From positions 248,001 through 312,000 of the forward strand of contig NZ_CZPZ01000001.1 in NCBI RefSeq assembly GCF_001458775.1: 64,000 bases of DNA, given 5' to 3'. Shown piece after piece: positions 45,508 to 53,900 of the stretch (position 1 is its first letter; each line of letters begins with the position of its first letter). The position numbers and the translations under genes were made by a program. Source of the DNA: Candidatus Nitrospira nitrificans. GTDB taxonomy: Bacteria > Nitrospirota > Nitrospiria > Nitrospirales > Nitrospiraceae. The notes beneath the pieces are model-generated. The model was not told the origin of the DNA. It searched no databases and was given only the letters and a program-made list of their open reading frames with translations.

Positions 45508-46164
45508 TCACCCGACCACCCACTTCCGACTGTAGAACGCTTCCGCATACCGCCCGCTGCCGTTTGCCTCAATCCCTCGCAACCGGAGCATCGCCAAAAA
45601 TGTATCGCTGCTGAACCATTGCTTGCCCTGCTGACTGGGAAACCCTTGGACGATGTACGCCGCCTTCCGCCTCGCCAGAAGGTTCGGGAGGGACACGAAG
45701 AAATTGGGAATGCCCATATCGCCGTCATATTTTGGAATTTCGTACTCGAGAATGCAGTGCCGGCGGAAGGTATTCCACGTGAATTGATTAATCACACGGT
45801 GATCCTGATGCAGGTCGTCTCGGTAATGAGTGAAAACCAAATCCGGTGAGACCTTCTGTTTCAGTTGCTCGAAATATCGTTTTATCGATCGGCCGCAGTA
45901 GGGAAACACACTCTCGTGGAATGTCTTGACGATGATCGTTTTTTTTGAGGCGCCCGCCAGAAATCGGGCGGCACTCGCCAGTGCCTCTTTCTTCCTGACC
46001 CGGCTGGCACTAAAGACCACCCAGACAACCTCCACATCAGGATGCGTGTTGAGCAAATACAAGAGAGTTCCACCGCAACCAATCTCAATATCATCCGAGT
46101 GAGCTCCTAGACACAGCACGGTACACTTCGAACCCGGCGTAGATTTCTGCAATAACGGAATCAT
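45508..46164 (-). CDS. PIG-L family (LmbE-like) deacetylase
   Basis: The zinc-binding motifs of the LmbE/PIG-L family are present: VLCLGAHSDDIEIGCGG with the His-X-Asp-Asp set and FTHYRDDLHQDHRV with the downstream His residues. The 218-residue protein probably removes an N-acetyl group from a sugar nucleotide or lipid-linked sugar in the cytoplasm, leaving a free amine for further acylation. It lies 15 bases after the nucleotidyltransferase gene, which suggests both act on the same sugar. Confidence 0.85.
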   Translation of the reverse strand: MIPLLQKSTPGSKCTVLCLGAHSDDIEIGCGGTLLYLLNTHPDVEVVWVVFSASRVRKKEALASAARFLAGASKKTIIVKTFHESVFPYCGRSIKRYFEQLKQKVSPDLVFTHYRDDLHQDHRVINQFTWNTFRRHCILEYEIPKYDGDMGIPNFFVSLPNLLARRKAAYIVQGFPSQQGKQWFSSDTFLAMLRLRGIEANGSGRYAEAFYSRKWVVG

Positions 46165-46179
46165 AGTTTTTCCGTTTCG

Positions 46180-46971
46180 CTACCGAGACCCACCGGATTG
46201 TTTCCAAATGAGCCAGGGAGCCCGTTCTTTCGCGTACATTTCATCGAGCACCTGCTTGTCCTTGAACGTATCCATACTGGCCCAGAACCCGTCATACCGG
46301 TACCCCACTAACTTCTGTTCCTTGATGAGCCGCTGAAACGGTTCTTGCACGAGTTCCTCACCAGGCTGTATAAAATCAAAAATAGCCGAAGTGAACAGCA
46401 TATAGCCGCCGTTGATGCGCAGGCTAGACTGACTCATCTCTTCCACGCCAGACACCAGCCCATTTTCCCGGGCTGTCACCATGTGATAACTCAACCTCGG
46501 AGCGACGCTCACAAAGCTTCCCACGGCCTTCATCCGACGGAAGTGCGCCAGCTGATCCGGCAATGGAAGATCGGTCAGGCCATCGCTATAGTTGGCGATG
46601 AACTCTTGATCGTTCCCCAGGTATTTTCTCACTGCAATCAGGCGTTGAGCGATATTCGCATTGGTCCCCGTATCAGCGAACGTGATGCGCCAATCCTGAA
46701 TATCCTTGTTGATTAAATCGAGCTTCTTGCCGCCTTGCGACATGACAAAATCATTCGACGCACATTCGCTGTAGTTGAGAAAATAGTTCTTCACGACGTC
46801 CGCGCCGTGGCCAAGACAGAGGATGAACTCTGTATGCCCGTAATGGGCATAATACTTCATGACATGCCATAAAACGGGACGATACCCGATGGGGACCATC
46901 GGCTTGGGGATGTTTTCGGAATACTCCCGAATCCGCATTCCGAACCCTCCGCAAAACAATACGACTTTCAT
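46180..46971 (-). CDS. Sugar-phosphate nucleotidyltransferase (glucose-1-phosphate cytidylyltransferase type)
   Basis: The ATG at 46971 follows GAGAGGGCGG. The N-terminal signature is VVLFCGGFGMRIREYSEN and PKPMVPIGYRPVLWHVMKYY, as in RfbF-type CTP:glucose-1-phosphate cytidylyltransferases; FIANYSDGLTDLPLPD carries the metal-binding Asp, and FWASMDTFKDKQVLDEMY closes the domain. It is 263 residues, the normal length. RfbF makes CDP-glucose for branched or deoxy sugars, normally followed by a 4,6-dehydratase (RfbG), which is not encoded in this window. The CTP/glucose specificity is inferred from family resemblance. Confidence 0.8.
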   Translation of the reverse strand: MKVVLFCGGFGMRIREYSENIPKPMVPIGYRPVLWHVMKYYAHYGHTEFILCLGHGADVVKNYFLNYSECASNDFVMSQGGKKLDLINKDIQDWRITFADTGTNANIAQRLIAVRKYLGNDQEFIANYSDGLTDLPLPDQLAHFRRMKAVGSFVSVAPRLSYHMVTARENGLVSGVEEMSQSSLRINGGYMLFTSAIFDFIQPGEELVQEPFQRLIKEQKLVGYRYDGFWASMDTFKDKQVLDEMYAKERAPWLIWKQSGGSR

Positions 46972-46999
46972 GAGCCGCCCTCTCGTTCAGATGGATTCC

Positions 47000-47968
47000 T
47001 CAAGAGACCTTCTCGAGCCAGGCTTCGCGCCAGAATAGATATTCCGTTCTAGGGCAGAGTTTTTGATAATCCGCGTGGCACAGCACTCCGTCGAGCATGA
47101 TACAAGGCGCTTGTTCCGTCATATGAATCATCTTTCCGGTTTTCTGGTCGATAAGACGGTATGCGCGCGTCACGACGCGATATTCTCCCTCGCAATATCG
47201 AAACATGCCGACATCGAAACGCAATCCTCTGGTTTTGCCGTAGCCATCCAGCGTCTTCATGATATCGTCCGGCTTTTTTACGCGAACAAGATCACCTGTC
47301 TGCAGGTTAAGATTGACGACAGGTGTTTTCTTAAGCAAGCCTGGCTCCATATAGGGGAATCCTACGCCGCCTCGTTTCTTCTGTGCCCAATTGAAGATAT
47401 CAAGAAGAAGCGTGCGCACAACTTCTTTGAGGGTTCGATTTCCGCACGTCACGTCCGCCGCATAGTGGCGGATATCCCACCAAGCCATGGGAAGGCTGGC
47501 TTTCTTCATCTCTGTGATCAAGCACATATATGTCGGCTCGTCACCTGACTCGACCTGAACGACACGCTTAACACGTGCCGCCAACTCGTGGTATGCCGAG
47601 TCCGGCTGATTGCCTGATCCCTTGGCGTAGGCCGAGGTGAATTCGACATCGGTTCCGGCGGAAACTTTTCTTAGCCAGGCTTCCTTCCAAAACAACAGAC
47701 AACCGGCCTGACACTCGCCATGGGAGGACCCGTCGCAACGAAGCCCCTCAAGCATCACCGTGTCTCTCACGCGCCGAAAGCCCTGTTTACTGATCGTGTC
47801 GCAGGTCTTTGTGGCTCGCTTGAACACTTGAAACCGCCGGCCGATGAACGGCAACATTTCCGGCATGAAGGGTAGTGACTCCATGGTTCCCCGTTCATCT
47901 AGCGTCCGGAGAATTTCTTGAGCGCTCAGGACTTCAACCCAATCTCCGACGACCAAGCTACCTGCCAT
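47000..47968 (-). CDS. Unrecognised protein with two copies of a Cys-containing module
   Basis: ATG 47968 is set by GGAGGAGG 7 nt upstream. The 322-residue protein holds two copies of a module of about 100 residues (about 7-103 and 224-322). Both start GD-x-V-x-V ... I-x-(R/K)-TLD, carry R-R/Y-x-V-x-x-R-A, and end with C-x7-C, then LFW-(K/R)-EAWL-x-KVS: copy 1 LRCDGSSHGEC, copy 2 VLCHADYQKLC. The linker (104-223) is also conserved-looking (MAWWDIRHYAADVTCGNRTL). No enzyme family was recognised. Paired Cys suggest metal binding or redox chemistry. It sits between a nucleotidyltransferase and a peptidase-like gene, so a role in making a modified sugar or its substituent is plausible. Confidence 0.75.
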   Translation of the reverse strand: MAGSLVVGDWVEVLSAQEILRTLDERGTMESLPFMPEMLPFIGRRFQVFKRATKTCDTISKQGFRRVRDTVMLEGLRCDGSSHGECQAGCLLFWKEAWLRKVSAGTDVEFTSAYAKGSGNQPDSAYHELAARVKRVVQVESGDEPTYMCLITEMKKASLPMAWWDIRHYAADVTCGNRTLKEVVRTLLLDIFNWAQKKRGGVGFPYMEPGLLKKTPVVNLNLQTGDLVRVKKPDDIMKTLDGYGKTRGLRFDVGMFRYCEGEYRVVTRAYRLIDQKTGKMIHMTEQAPCIMLDGVLCHADYQKLCPRTEYLFWREAWLEKVS

Positions 47969-48013
47969 CTCGACGCCTCCTCCACAATACCCTCGCATCG
48001 CAGGTCACATCGC

Positions 48014-48277
48014 TTACTCGAAAACCGCTCGTCCCTTTGCATCATAACGCAGGGCCAATACCCCGCCGGCTGCGATGCTGTATCCTACCAACGCACCAGC
48101 CAGGCACAGGACGCCTGCCACGATACGAATCGGGAACGGCAGGAGCAGCACTGCTTGCATCCCGGTCCAATCCACCACAGCGGCACCTAGGAGCATGGCT
48201 CCAACGCACAAACATCCCGTTCCGGCCATTGCCGCCATGACAGCGGTCTTTGCATAACTGCGTCGATACTGCTTCAT
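48014..48277 (-). CDS. Small two-span membrane protein
   Basis: The 87-residue protein has two hydrophobic segments (AMAGTGCLCVGAMLLGAAVV and IVAGVLCLAGALVGYSIAAG) with a basic N-terminus, so both ends are probably cytoplasmic. Its ATG overlaps the stop of the DUF4910 gene (ATGA), showing translational coupling. It carries no recognised motif. It may anchor or assist the peptidase-like or duplicated-Cys protein encoded on either side. Confidence 0.65.
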   Translation of the reverse strand: MKQYRRSYAKTAVMAAMAGTGCLCVGAMLLGAAVVDWTGMQAVLLLPFPIRIVAGVLCLAGALVGYSIAAGGVLALRYDAKGRAVFE

Positions 48278-49626
48278 GAATTGCTTCCCTTTGCTTCTAC
48301 CTGACCTCCCCCCACTTCTTCGAGCAATCCATGTTCACTCAACAGGTCGGCGGCATGCCGTACCTGCCGAAATGACAGGCCAGACCGATCCGCGATGTCT
48401 AACAGTGCGTGTGAGCCATCGGAAAGATTAAGCGTCCAGAGGAGTGGAAGCTCATTCCCTCGCCCGCCCCCGGCCAATCCTCCCATAGCGCCATACAATC
48501 CTCGTTTGCCTAATTGTGGTTCGCCATTCGGCGACAGACTCCGAAAGACTCTGTTGCCTTCCAGCACATAACAAATCTCCATACATTTGCGATAAGAATC
48601 CGCCAAGGAGCTGGGTTTGACACACTCAAGGTTGTCCGCGGACGTATGGTATTCTGGGAAACGTGCCCCTGTTGAACGCATGAAACATCCGACCGGTAGG
48701 TTAAAGCCGGGAGAACAATATTGACGTTCGTCGTATCCGTAAGGAACAAACTTGAAGATTTCATAGGGCTGACCGCTGTGCTTCAGCACATGTGCAACAA
48801 CGCGATCGATCTCCGCTGTTTCCCGGCGGCTGCACTTGTACGTAGAGCACCCGATATCCCCAAGTGCAACCAACACAACACCGTGCCGGATTCTTCCGCA
48901 AACTTCCTGGTTTTGAGCCAGCCAGGCCAGAGACCCTATCTGAGCCGGAACAAAGAGAAACCGATAGGTATAGCGCCGTTTCGGCATAGCCTCGATGGCC
49001 TTGGCCAGATAAGCGGCGATAACAATCCCTGAGAGATTATCGTTGCACAAGGACGGATGGCAGATATGCGTAGAAAATAAAATCTCGTCGGCCTGCTCGC
49101 CGGAAATCACACATTCTCCATACGTCATCGCACCATTGGACAAGGTAGAATCGATGCGGACCTCATATCGATCTTCAGTTAGCTTGACCAGATCGTTGTG
49201 GGCGATTGAAAATCCCCAATTCGGTTTGTAATACGAGGCTCGTTGCGGGATCCAGTCGGGATGTTCCGGGAGTGAATAGAGTCGCGGCAGCAATTCAGCC
49301 AGACTCATGGTCTCTGACACGGGCACGCTGTAGCCCATGACGTGCAAATTCGACTTTTGAAAATCAACAACGCGATCGCCTTTTGAGTTTTTGATATAGG
49401 CATCTCTGATATTCCACTCTTGCGGAATGGTCCAATCAAAGACGGTCGTCCCTGTCGGCACTTCATGGATGACGAGCGGAATCACGTCATTGAGTATGCG
49501 CAAGGTCTGACGAACTCCGTTGCCTGTCAGACTGCGGCAAATCGGATAGAGCTCAGCCATAAGCTGATGCATCTGTGCGCCCATGTTAGCTTGTTCATCC
49601 CCCCGCCAAGCATCCGGGACAATCAT
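48274..49626 (-). CDS. DUF4910/M28-like aminopeptidase-type protein
   Basis: The ATG at 49626 has GGAG 7 nt upstream. The 450-residue protein opens with a DUF4910-type N-terminus (MHQLMAELYPICRSLTGNG), contains the M28-like zinc site (ILFSTHICHPSLCNDNLSGI with His and Asp; YHTSADNLECV with the last His) and ends in a winged-helix-like domain (LLDIADRSGLSFRQVRHAADLLSEHGLLEE). Such proteins recur in polysaccharide gene clusters of many phyla. Their substrate is not established; hydrolysis of an amide bond on a sugar or aminoacyl substituent is a reasonable guess. It is 19 bases after the methyltransferase gene. Confidence 0.8.
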   Translation of the reverse strand: MIVPDAWRGDEQANMGAQMHQLMAELYPICRSLTGNGVRQTLRILNDVIPLVIHEVPTGTTVFDWTIPQEWNIRDAYIKNSKGDRVVDFQKSNLHVMGYSVPVSETMSLAELLPRLYSLPEHPDWIPQRASYYKPNWGFSIAHNDLVKLTEDRYEVRIDSTLSNGAMTYGECVISGEQADEILFSTHICHPSLCNDNLSGIVIAAYLAKAIEAMPKRRYTYRFLFVPAQIGSLAWLAQNQEVCGRIRHGVVLVALGDIGCSTYKCSRRETAEIDRVVAHVLKHSGQPYEIFKFVPYGYDERQYCSPGFNLPVGCFMRSTGARFPEYHTSADNLECVKPSSLADSYRKCMEICYVLEGNRVFRSLSPNGEPQLGKRGLYGAMGGLAGGGRGNELPLLWTLNLSDGSHALLDIADRSGLSFRQVRHAADLLSEHGLLEEVGGGQVEAKGSNS

Positions 49627-49645
49627 CGATTACTCCACTTGAGCA

Positions 49646-50881
49646 CTAATTACACACTCGCACTTCAGGAATCGGGACGACAAATTGACCGCCCCATTCG
49701 CGAATGAAGGCCATTTGCTGCATCACCTCGTCCCGAAAATTCCATGGCAGGATGAACACATAGTCCGGCTTGGTTTCTTGAATCTTTTCCGGAGCATAAA
49801 TCGGTATATGCGTACCCGGCAGAAACTTCCCTTGCTTATACGGATTGCGGTCCACGGTGTATTCAATGAAATCTGAGCGTATCCCGCAATAATTGAGGAG
49901 CGTATTGCCTTTGCCAGGAGCTCCATATCCGACGATGACGTTTCCTTTTCGTTTCGCCTCGATCAAGAACTCCAATAACTTTCGCTTGGTCTCCTTGACC
50001 CGCTCCCCAAACAACGCGTATGTTTCTGCTCGTTCAAAACCAGCCGTTTGCTCACGCCGCTTTAACTCACTATATCGATCCGTCATGCGATGGGTCGTGT
50101 CATCGGCATGATGGGCATAGATACGGAGAGATCCTCCGTGCGTCGACAGTTCTTCCACGTCGAACAATTCCAGACCATGTGCGGCAAATACGCGCTCCGC
50201 GGACAGGAGCGAAAAATAAAAGAAATGTTCGTGGTAAATGGTATCAAACTGATTCTCTTCCATCAGCTTCATCAAATGTGGAAACTCGATGGTGACGACA
50301 CCCTGCGGCGCCAACAACAGTTTCATGCCGCCGACGAAATCGTTCAAATCCGGCACCTGAGCCAGAACATTGTTTCCCGCGATAAGATCGCCCTTTTTCC
50401 CCTGCTCAACTAATTCGGCCGCAGTCTGTTTCCCGAAAAACTTCACCAGCGTCGGCACATTCTTTTTTCGTGCGACTTCCGCTACGTTGGCCGCCGGTTC
50501 GATCCCTAAGACGGGAATGCCCTTGGCGACAAAATGCTGCAGTAAATAACCATCGTTGCTCGCAAGTTCCACCACAAAACTCTTGGCAGTGAGCTGAAGT
50601 CGTTCCGCGATCATCTCGGTGTAGTTTTTTGCATGCTGCACCCAGCTGTCCGCGTAAGAGGAAAAGTATGCATACTCGGTGAAGATATCCGACGGGCTGA
50701 CATATTCGTGGAGTTGCACAAGCCAGCATTGCTCACAGACATATACGTGCAAGGGATAAAACGGCTCCATATTGTCAAGGTGATCTTGGCTCACATAGCT
50801 TTCACAGAGCGGATGCATTCCAAGATCGACGAAGGTCCGGCGCAACGGTGTCTTACAAAATAAACAAGCATTGCTTCCCAT
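49646..50881 (-). CDS. SAM-dependent C-methyltransferase (TylC-III/NovU type)
   Basis: The ATG at 50881 follows GGAAGG. The 411-residue protein shows the three-part layout of sugar C-methyltransferases: N-terminal zinc knuckle (CLFCKTPL and VCEQCWLVQLHEY), a Rossmann methyltransferase core (VVELASNDGYLLQHFVAKG; GVVTIEFPHLMKLMEENQF; YHEHFFYFSLLS) and a C-terminal NAD-like domain (VIVGYGAPGKGNTLLNYCGI). These enzymes methylate C-3 of keto-deoxysugar nucleotides to make branched sugars. It is the natural partner of the RfbF-like enzyme four genes downstream. The dehydratase they would need is missing from the window. Confidence 0.85.
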   Translation of the reverse strand: MGSNACLFCKTPLRRTFVDLGMHPLCESYVSQDHLDNMEPFYPLHVYVCEQCWLVQLHEYVSPSDIFTEYAYFSSYADSWVQHAKNYTEMIAERLQLTAKSFVVELASNDGYLLQHFVAKGIPVLGIEPAANVAEVARKKNVPTLVKFFGKQTAAELVEQGKKGDLIAGNNVLAQVPDLNDFVGGMKLLLAPQGVVTIEFPHLMKLMEENQFDTIYHEHFFYFSLLSAERVFAAHGLELFDVEELSTHGGSLRIYAHHADDTTHRMTDRYSELKRREQTAGFERAETYALFGERVKETKRKLLEFLIEAKRKGNVIVGYGAPGKGNTLLNYCGIRSDFIEYTVDRNPYKQGKFLPGTHIPIYAPEKIQETKPDYVFILPWNFRDEVMQQMAFIREWGGQFVVPIPEVRVCN

Positions 50882-50914
50882 GACTACCTTCCCTTTCCTT
50901 CGTTGTGGATCCGT

Positions 50915-51140
50915 TCAAACAGGCACCTGCGCTGGCGTGCTTCGCTTCAGGACCGGCAACCATTCAAGATAATCGGTCAACCACCCATCCTCCTTGAACT
51001 TTCTCAGGACATTGAGACGCATGAAACTCGATTCGCGATACGCCTGATCGGCAAATCCGTCCCGTTCCAACCCATCTTTCGATTCTAAGATCGCGGTGCG
51101 CAGATCCGACAGCGGCTATGGCGCGTTCAGTCTGAGCCAA
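50915..51140 (-). pseudogene. Small 75-residue gene with apparent frameshift
   Basis: TTG at 51140 has a perfect AAGGAGG 8 nt upstream and opens MAQTERAIAAVG. The protein-like reading then continues in another frame as SDLRTAILESKDGLERDGF, DQAYRESSFMRLNVLRKFKE and WLTDYLEWLPVLKRS, stopping at 50915. One base change near GTCGGATCTG restores a single frame. The product would be a soluble helical protein of about 75 residues with no recognised domain. It lies directly after the DUF5989 gene and belongs to the carbamoyltransferase/SxtJ/DUF5989 cassette. Confidence 0.55.
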
Positions 51141-51153
51141 AACTGCAGCCTCC

Positions 51154-51306
51154 TTAAAACAACGTGTAGATGAACGGTGCAACTGCCGATCCCTGTGTCA
51201 ATACGATGAGACTTCCCAGCAGCACCAACACCAGTACAATGGGCAACAGCCAAAACTTCTTGCGTTCTTTCATGAAGGCCCACAGTTCCCCTACGAACTC
51301 GCCCAT
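51154..51306 (-). CDS. DUF5989 (SxtK-like) small membrane protein
   Basis: A 50-residue protein starting MGEFVGELWAFMKERKKFW and continuing with one membrane span (LLPIVLVLVLLGSLIVLTQG), ending APFIYTLF. This matches the DUF5989 family, which accompanies SxtJ-type proteins and carbamoyltransferases. The stop TAA overlaps the ribosome binding site of the next small gene. It is likely an accessory subunit for the carbamoylation step at the membrane. It is too short for most ORF cutoffs but the family match is clear. Confidence 0.8.
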   Translation of the reverse strand: MGEFVGELWAFMKERKKFWLLPIVLVLVLLGSLIVLTQGSAVAPFIYTLF

Positions 51307-51336
51307 GCTTCACCTCCTTGGCACGCGATCGACGAA

Positions 51337-51723
51337 TTAGAACTGAAATTTCATGTGACTTCTTGCTCGTGGTGTCCGAATTACGCGATACGTGGAGCTT
51401 GATTCAGAAAAAGCTTGCCGCACTGTGTTCTTTCCCATTAGCCGGAAGATCAAACCGATGGGGGTAATCAATCCATAAAATACGATGCTCAACAAAATCC
51501 TGGTATTGATCCACCCCAACACATGGCCGACCCACATCCAGCCCGTATGAAGAGGGCGGAGCAGTTGAGGAACGATCGCTCCCAGTAGAACCAGGAGCCC
51601 TCCCCCTCCAATAACCCATTCCCGCATCGGCTCGCCCCGAAATATCAAGGGCCATAGTCCAATAACGCAAAACACCGCCCCCACCAATAACCCAAAACTC
51701 CGAAGGTCTTTTGTTGTTGCCAT
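51337..51723 (-). CDS. SxtJ-like membrane protein
   Basis: ATG 51723 gives 128 residues; a longer reading overlaps the carbamoyltransferase end. Three hydrophobic segments are visible (FGLLVGAVFCVIGLWPLIF, GGGGLLVLLGAIVPQLL, ILLSIVFYGLITPIGLIFRL) followed by a basic tail. This is the SxtJ family, first named in the saxitoxin cluster next to a carbamoyltransferase and SxtK. The order carbamoyltransferase, SxtJ, DUF5989 is conserved here. It probably helps position the carbamoyl-transfer enzyme at the membrane, although no activity is established for the family. Confidence 0.8.
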   Translation of the reverse strand: MATTKDLRSFGLLVGAVFCVIGLWPLIFRGEPMREWVIGGGGLLVLLGAIVPQLLRPLHTGWMWVGHVLGWINTRILLSIVFYGLITPIGLIFRLMGKNTVRQAFSESSSTYRVIRTPRARSHMKFQF

Positions 51724-51748
51724 GTGATTCACGTGTTCCTCGCTCAGA

Positions 51749-53593
51749 TTAGTCGAGAGCAAACTCCTGTTTCCAATCCGTATCCCTTTCCAACGGTTTC
51801 TGGTCTTCCTTCTTCAGTACGCAGTTTTCCAACACCAAGACATCCATTTCGGTTCGCATGAAGCAGCGGAAGGCATCTTCCGGTGTACAGACGATCGGCT
51901 CTCCGCGCACATTGAAGGAAGTGTTAACCAATGTGGCATATCCGGTCTTCTCCTCGAAGGCCTTCAGCAAATAATAGTAGCGAGGATTCGTATCTTCGTG
52001 GACTGTCTGAATTCTTGCCGAATAGTCGATATGCGTGACCGCTGGAATATCCGACCGGAGAACGTTGAGGAGTTCGATTCCCCACAGTCCTTTTTCACTC
52101 GGGTTGAAAGGCAACCTGCGCTTCTCTTGCACGGGTGCCACCAAAAGCATATAGGGGCTGTCACAATCCATTTGGAAGTAACTATTCACTCGTTCACGTA
52201 GGACTGACGGAGCGAAGGGTCTGAACGATTCTCGATACTTGATCTTGAGATTCATGACGGACTGCATCTTCGTATTGCGTGCATCTCCCAAAATACTCCG
52301 CCCACCCAATGACCGCGGCCCAAATTCCATGCGACCTTGAAACCAGCCCACGACTTTGCCCCTGGCAAGCTCCTCCGCCACCCGAGTGAATAGATCCTGC
52401 TCATCCAGTCGTACATAGGCAGCGCCGACTTGTTTGAGCCTTAACTCAACCTCGTTGTTGCTGAAAGCTGGTCCCAGATAACTGCCTTTCATCTGGTCTT
52501 TGACGTTATTCACAGTTCTTGGTTTATTTTCATACAGATGCCACGCGCTCAGCGCCGCGCCCAAGGCGCCCCCAGCGTCACCCGCTGCTGGCTGAATCCA
52601 TATACCCTTGAATGGCCCCTCGCGTAAGACCCTTCCATTGCCCACACAATTCAGTGCTACCCCTCCAGCCATGCAGAGATAGTCGACACCCATCTCGCGG
52701 TGCATGGTCCTGGAAAGTCGTAACATCACTTCTTCGGTGACTTCTTGAATTGAGCGAGCCAAGTCCATTTCTCGTTGGGACAACTTCGATTCCGGTTGGC
52801 GAGGCGGGCCGCCGAATACTTCATCAAACTTCCGGCTAGTCATGGTAAGCCCGGTGCAGTAATTGAAGTACTCCATGTTCAGGCGAAACGTCCCATCTGG
52901 CTTCAAATCCAGAAGGTGCTCATAGATAGCTTTCACATACTTTGGCTCTCCATAGGGAGCCAGACCCATCACCTTATATTCCCCTGAATTAACCTTGAAG
53001 CCGGTGTAGTAGGTGAATGCCGAGTACAAGAGCCCCAGCGAGTGGGGAAAGGGAATTTCCCACAACGGCGTCAGCGTGTTCCCTTCACCAAGCCATGCAG
53101 AGGTTGTCGCCCATTCCCCAACCCCGTCCATACAGAGCACGCCGGCTTTCTGGTAGGGGGAGGCGAAGAATGCGGAGGCGGCATGAGATTCATGGTGTTC
53201 GTCGAACAAAAATTCAGGCAACTGCGCCCGATCCATCCCCTCGCCACATGTCAGGACCTCCTTCTGAAGCAACTTCCTCAAAAACAGCTTCTCTTTGAGC
53301 CACACGGGCATGGCGGCGAGAAATGACTGAATGCCTTTGGGTGAGAATCCTACGTATGTTTCCAGAAGTCGTTCGAACTTAATAAGGGGTTTGTCATAGA
53401 ACACTACGTATTTGACATCCGTGATCCCAATGCCTGCTTGGGTAAGGCAGAATCGCACTGCATAATGCGGAAAACTCGAATCATGCTTCTTACGTGTGAA
53501 CCGTTCTTCCTGCGCGGCTGCAATAATTTCTCCGTCACGAACTAGACAAGCTGCACTGTCATGATAGAACGCCGAAATGCCTAGTATATACAT
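51749..53593 (-). CDS. Carbamoyltransferase (NodU/CmcH/SxtI family)
   Basis: The 614-residue protein matches NodU-type O-carbamoyltransferases: N-terminal YILGISAFYHDSAACLVRDG and AAAQEERFTRKKHD, the Fe/ATP-binding HHESHAASAFFASPY, LCMDGVGEWATT, the kinase-like core MAGGVALNCVGNGRV, and the YrdC-like-independent C-terminus FGPRSLGGRSILGDAR and NTSFNVRGEPIVCTPEDA. It transfers a carbamoyl group from carbamoyl phosphate, through an adenylate, to a sugar hydroxyl. It starts after an untranslated gap of about 300 bases that holds an ops-like element, and heads the downstream part of the locus. Confidence 0.9.
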   Translation of the reverse strand: MYILGISAFYHDSAACLVRDGEIIAAAQEERFTRKKHDSSFPHYAVRFCLTQAGIGITDVKYVVFYDKPLIKFERLLETYVGFSPKGIQSFLAAMPVWLKEKLFLRKLLQKEVLTCGEGMDRAQLPEFLFDEHHESHAASAFFASPYQKAGVLCMDGVGEWATTSAWLGEGNTLTPLWEIPFPHSLGLLYSAFTYYTGFKVNSGEYKVMGLAPYGEPKYVKAIYEHLLDLKPDGTFRLNMEYFNYCTGLTMTSRKFDEVFGGPPRQPESKLSQREMDLARSIQEVTEEVMLRLSRTMHREMGVDYLCMAGGVALNCVGNGRVLREGPFKGIWIQPAAGDAGGALGAALSAWHLYENKPRTVNNVKDQMKGSYLGPAFSNNEVELRLKQVGAAYVRLDEQDLFTRVAEELARGKVVGWFQGRMEFGPRSLGGRSILGDARNTKMQSVMNLKIKYRESFRPFAPSVLRERVNSYFQMDCDSPYMLLVAPVQEKRRLPFNPSEKGLWGIELLNVLRSDIPAVTHIDYSARIQTVHEDTNPRYYYLLKAFEEKTGYATLVNTSFNVRGEPIVCTPEDAFRCFMRTEMDVLVLENCVLKKEDQKPLERDTDWKQEFALD

Positions 53594-53730
53594 TGCCTTC
53601 TTTGCTCCAAAATCTAGATCTAGCTGACAGGGTTCTCTTCGACTCGATGTTTCAACTTTGCGATCTCGGCTGCAGCCTCACGGTCAAACTACCATTGCGC
53701 TTTAGTAGTGAAGTTTGTACTGCACAGCTC

Positions 53731-53741
53731 AGGCTACCGCC
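53731..53741 (-). promoter_or_regulatory. ops (JUMPStart core) element for RfaH/UpxY-like antiterminator
   Basis: The minus strand reads GGGCGGTAGCCTGAG; GGCGGTAGCCT fits the ops consensus GGCGGTAGNNT at every fixed position. It lies in the roughly 300-base untranslated gap between the NusG-like gene (ends 53901) and the carbamoyltransferase gene (starts 53593), in the right orientation. In enterobacteria this element pauses RNA polymerase and recruits RfaH. The rest of the 53594-53900 gap shows no gene; it may be a long leader. Confidence 0.65.
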
Positions 53742-53900
53742 CATCCGATGTCAGACACCGGGTCTTTTAAATAGGCGACGTTCGACCAACTTGCAAGCTC
53801 CCAGGATCCTTGATCGAAAAAGGAACGAGATCAAAGTCCATCAAGAAACGCTGTCGGCTTCTACACCTAAACAGAACAGAACTTTCAAGCTTTAATTTTT

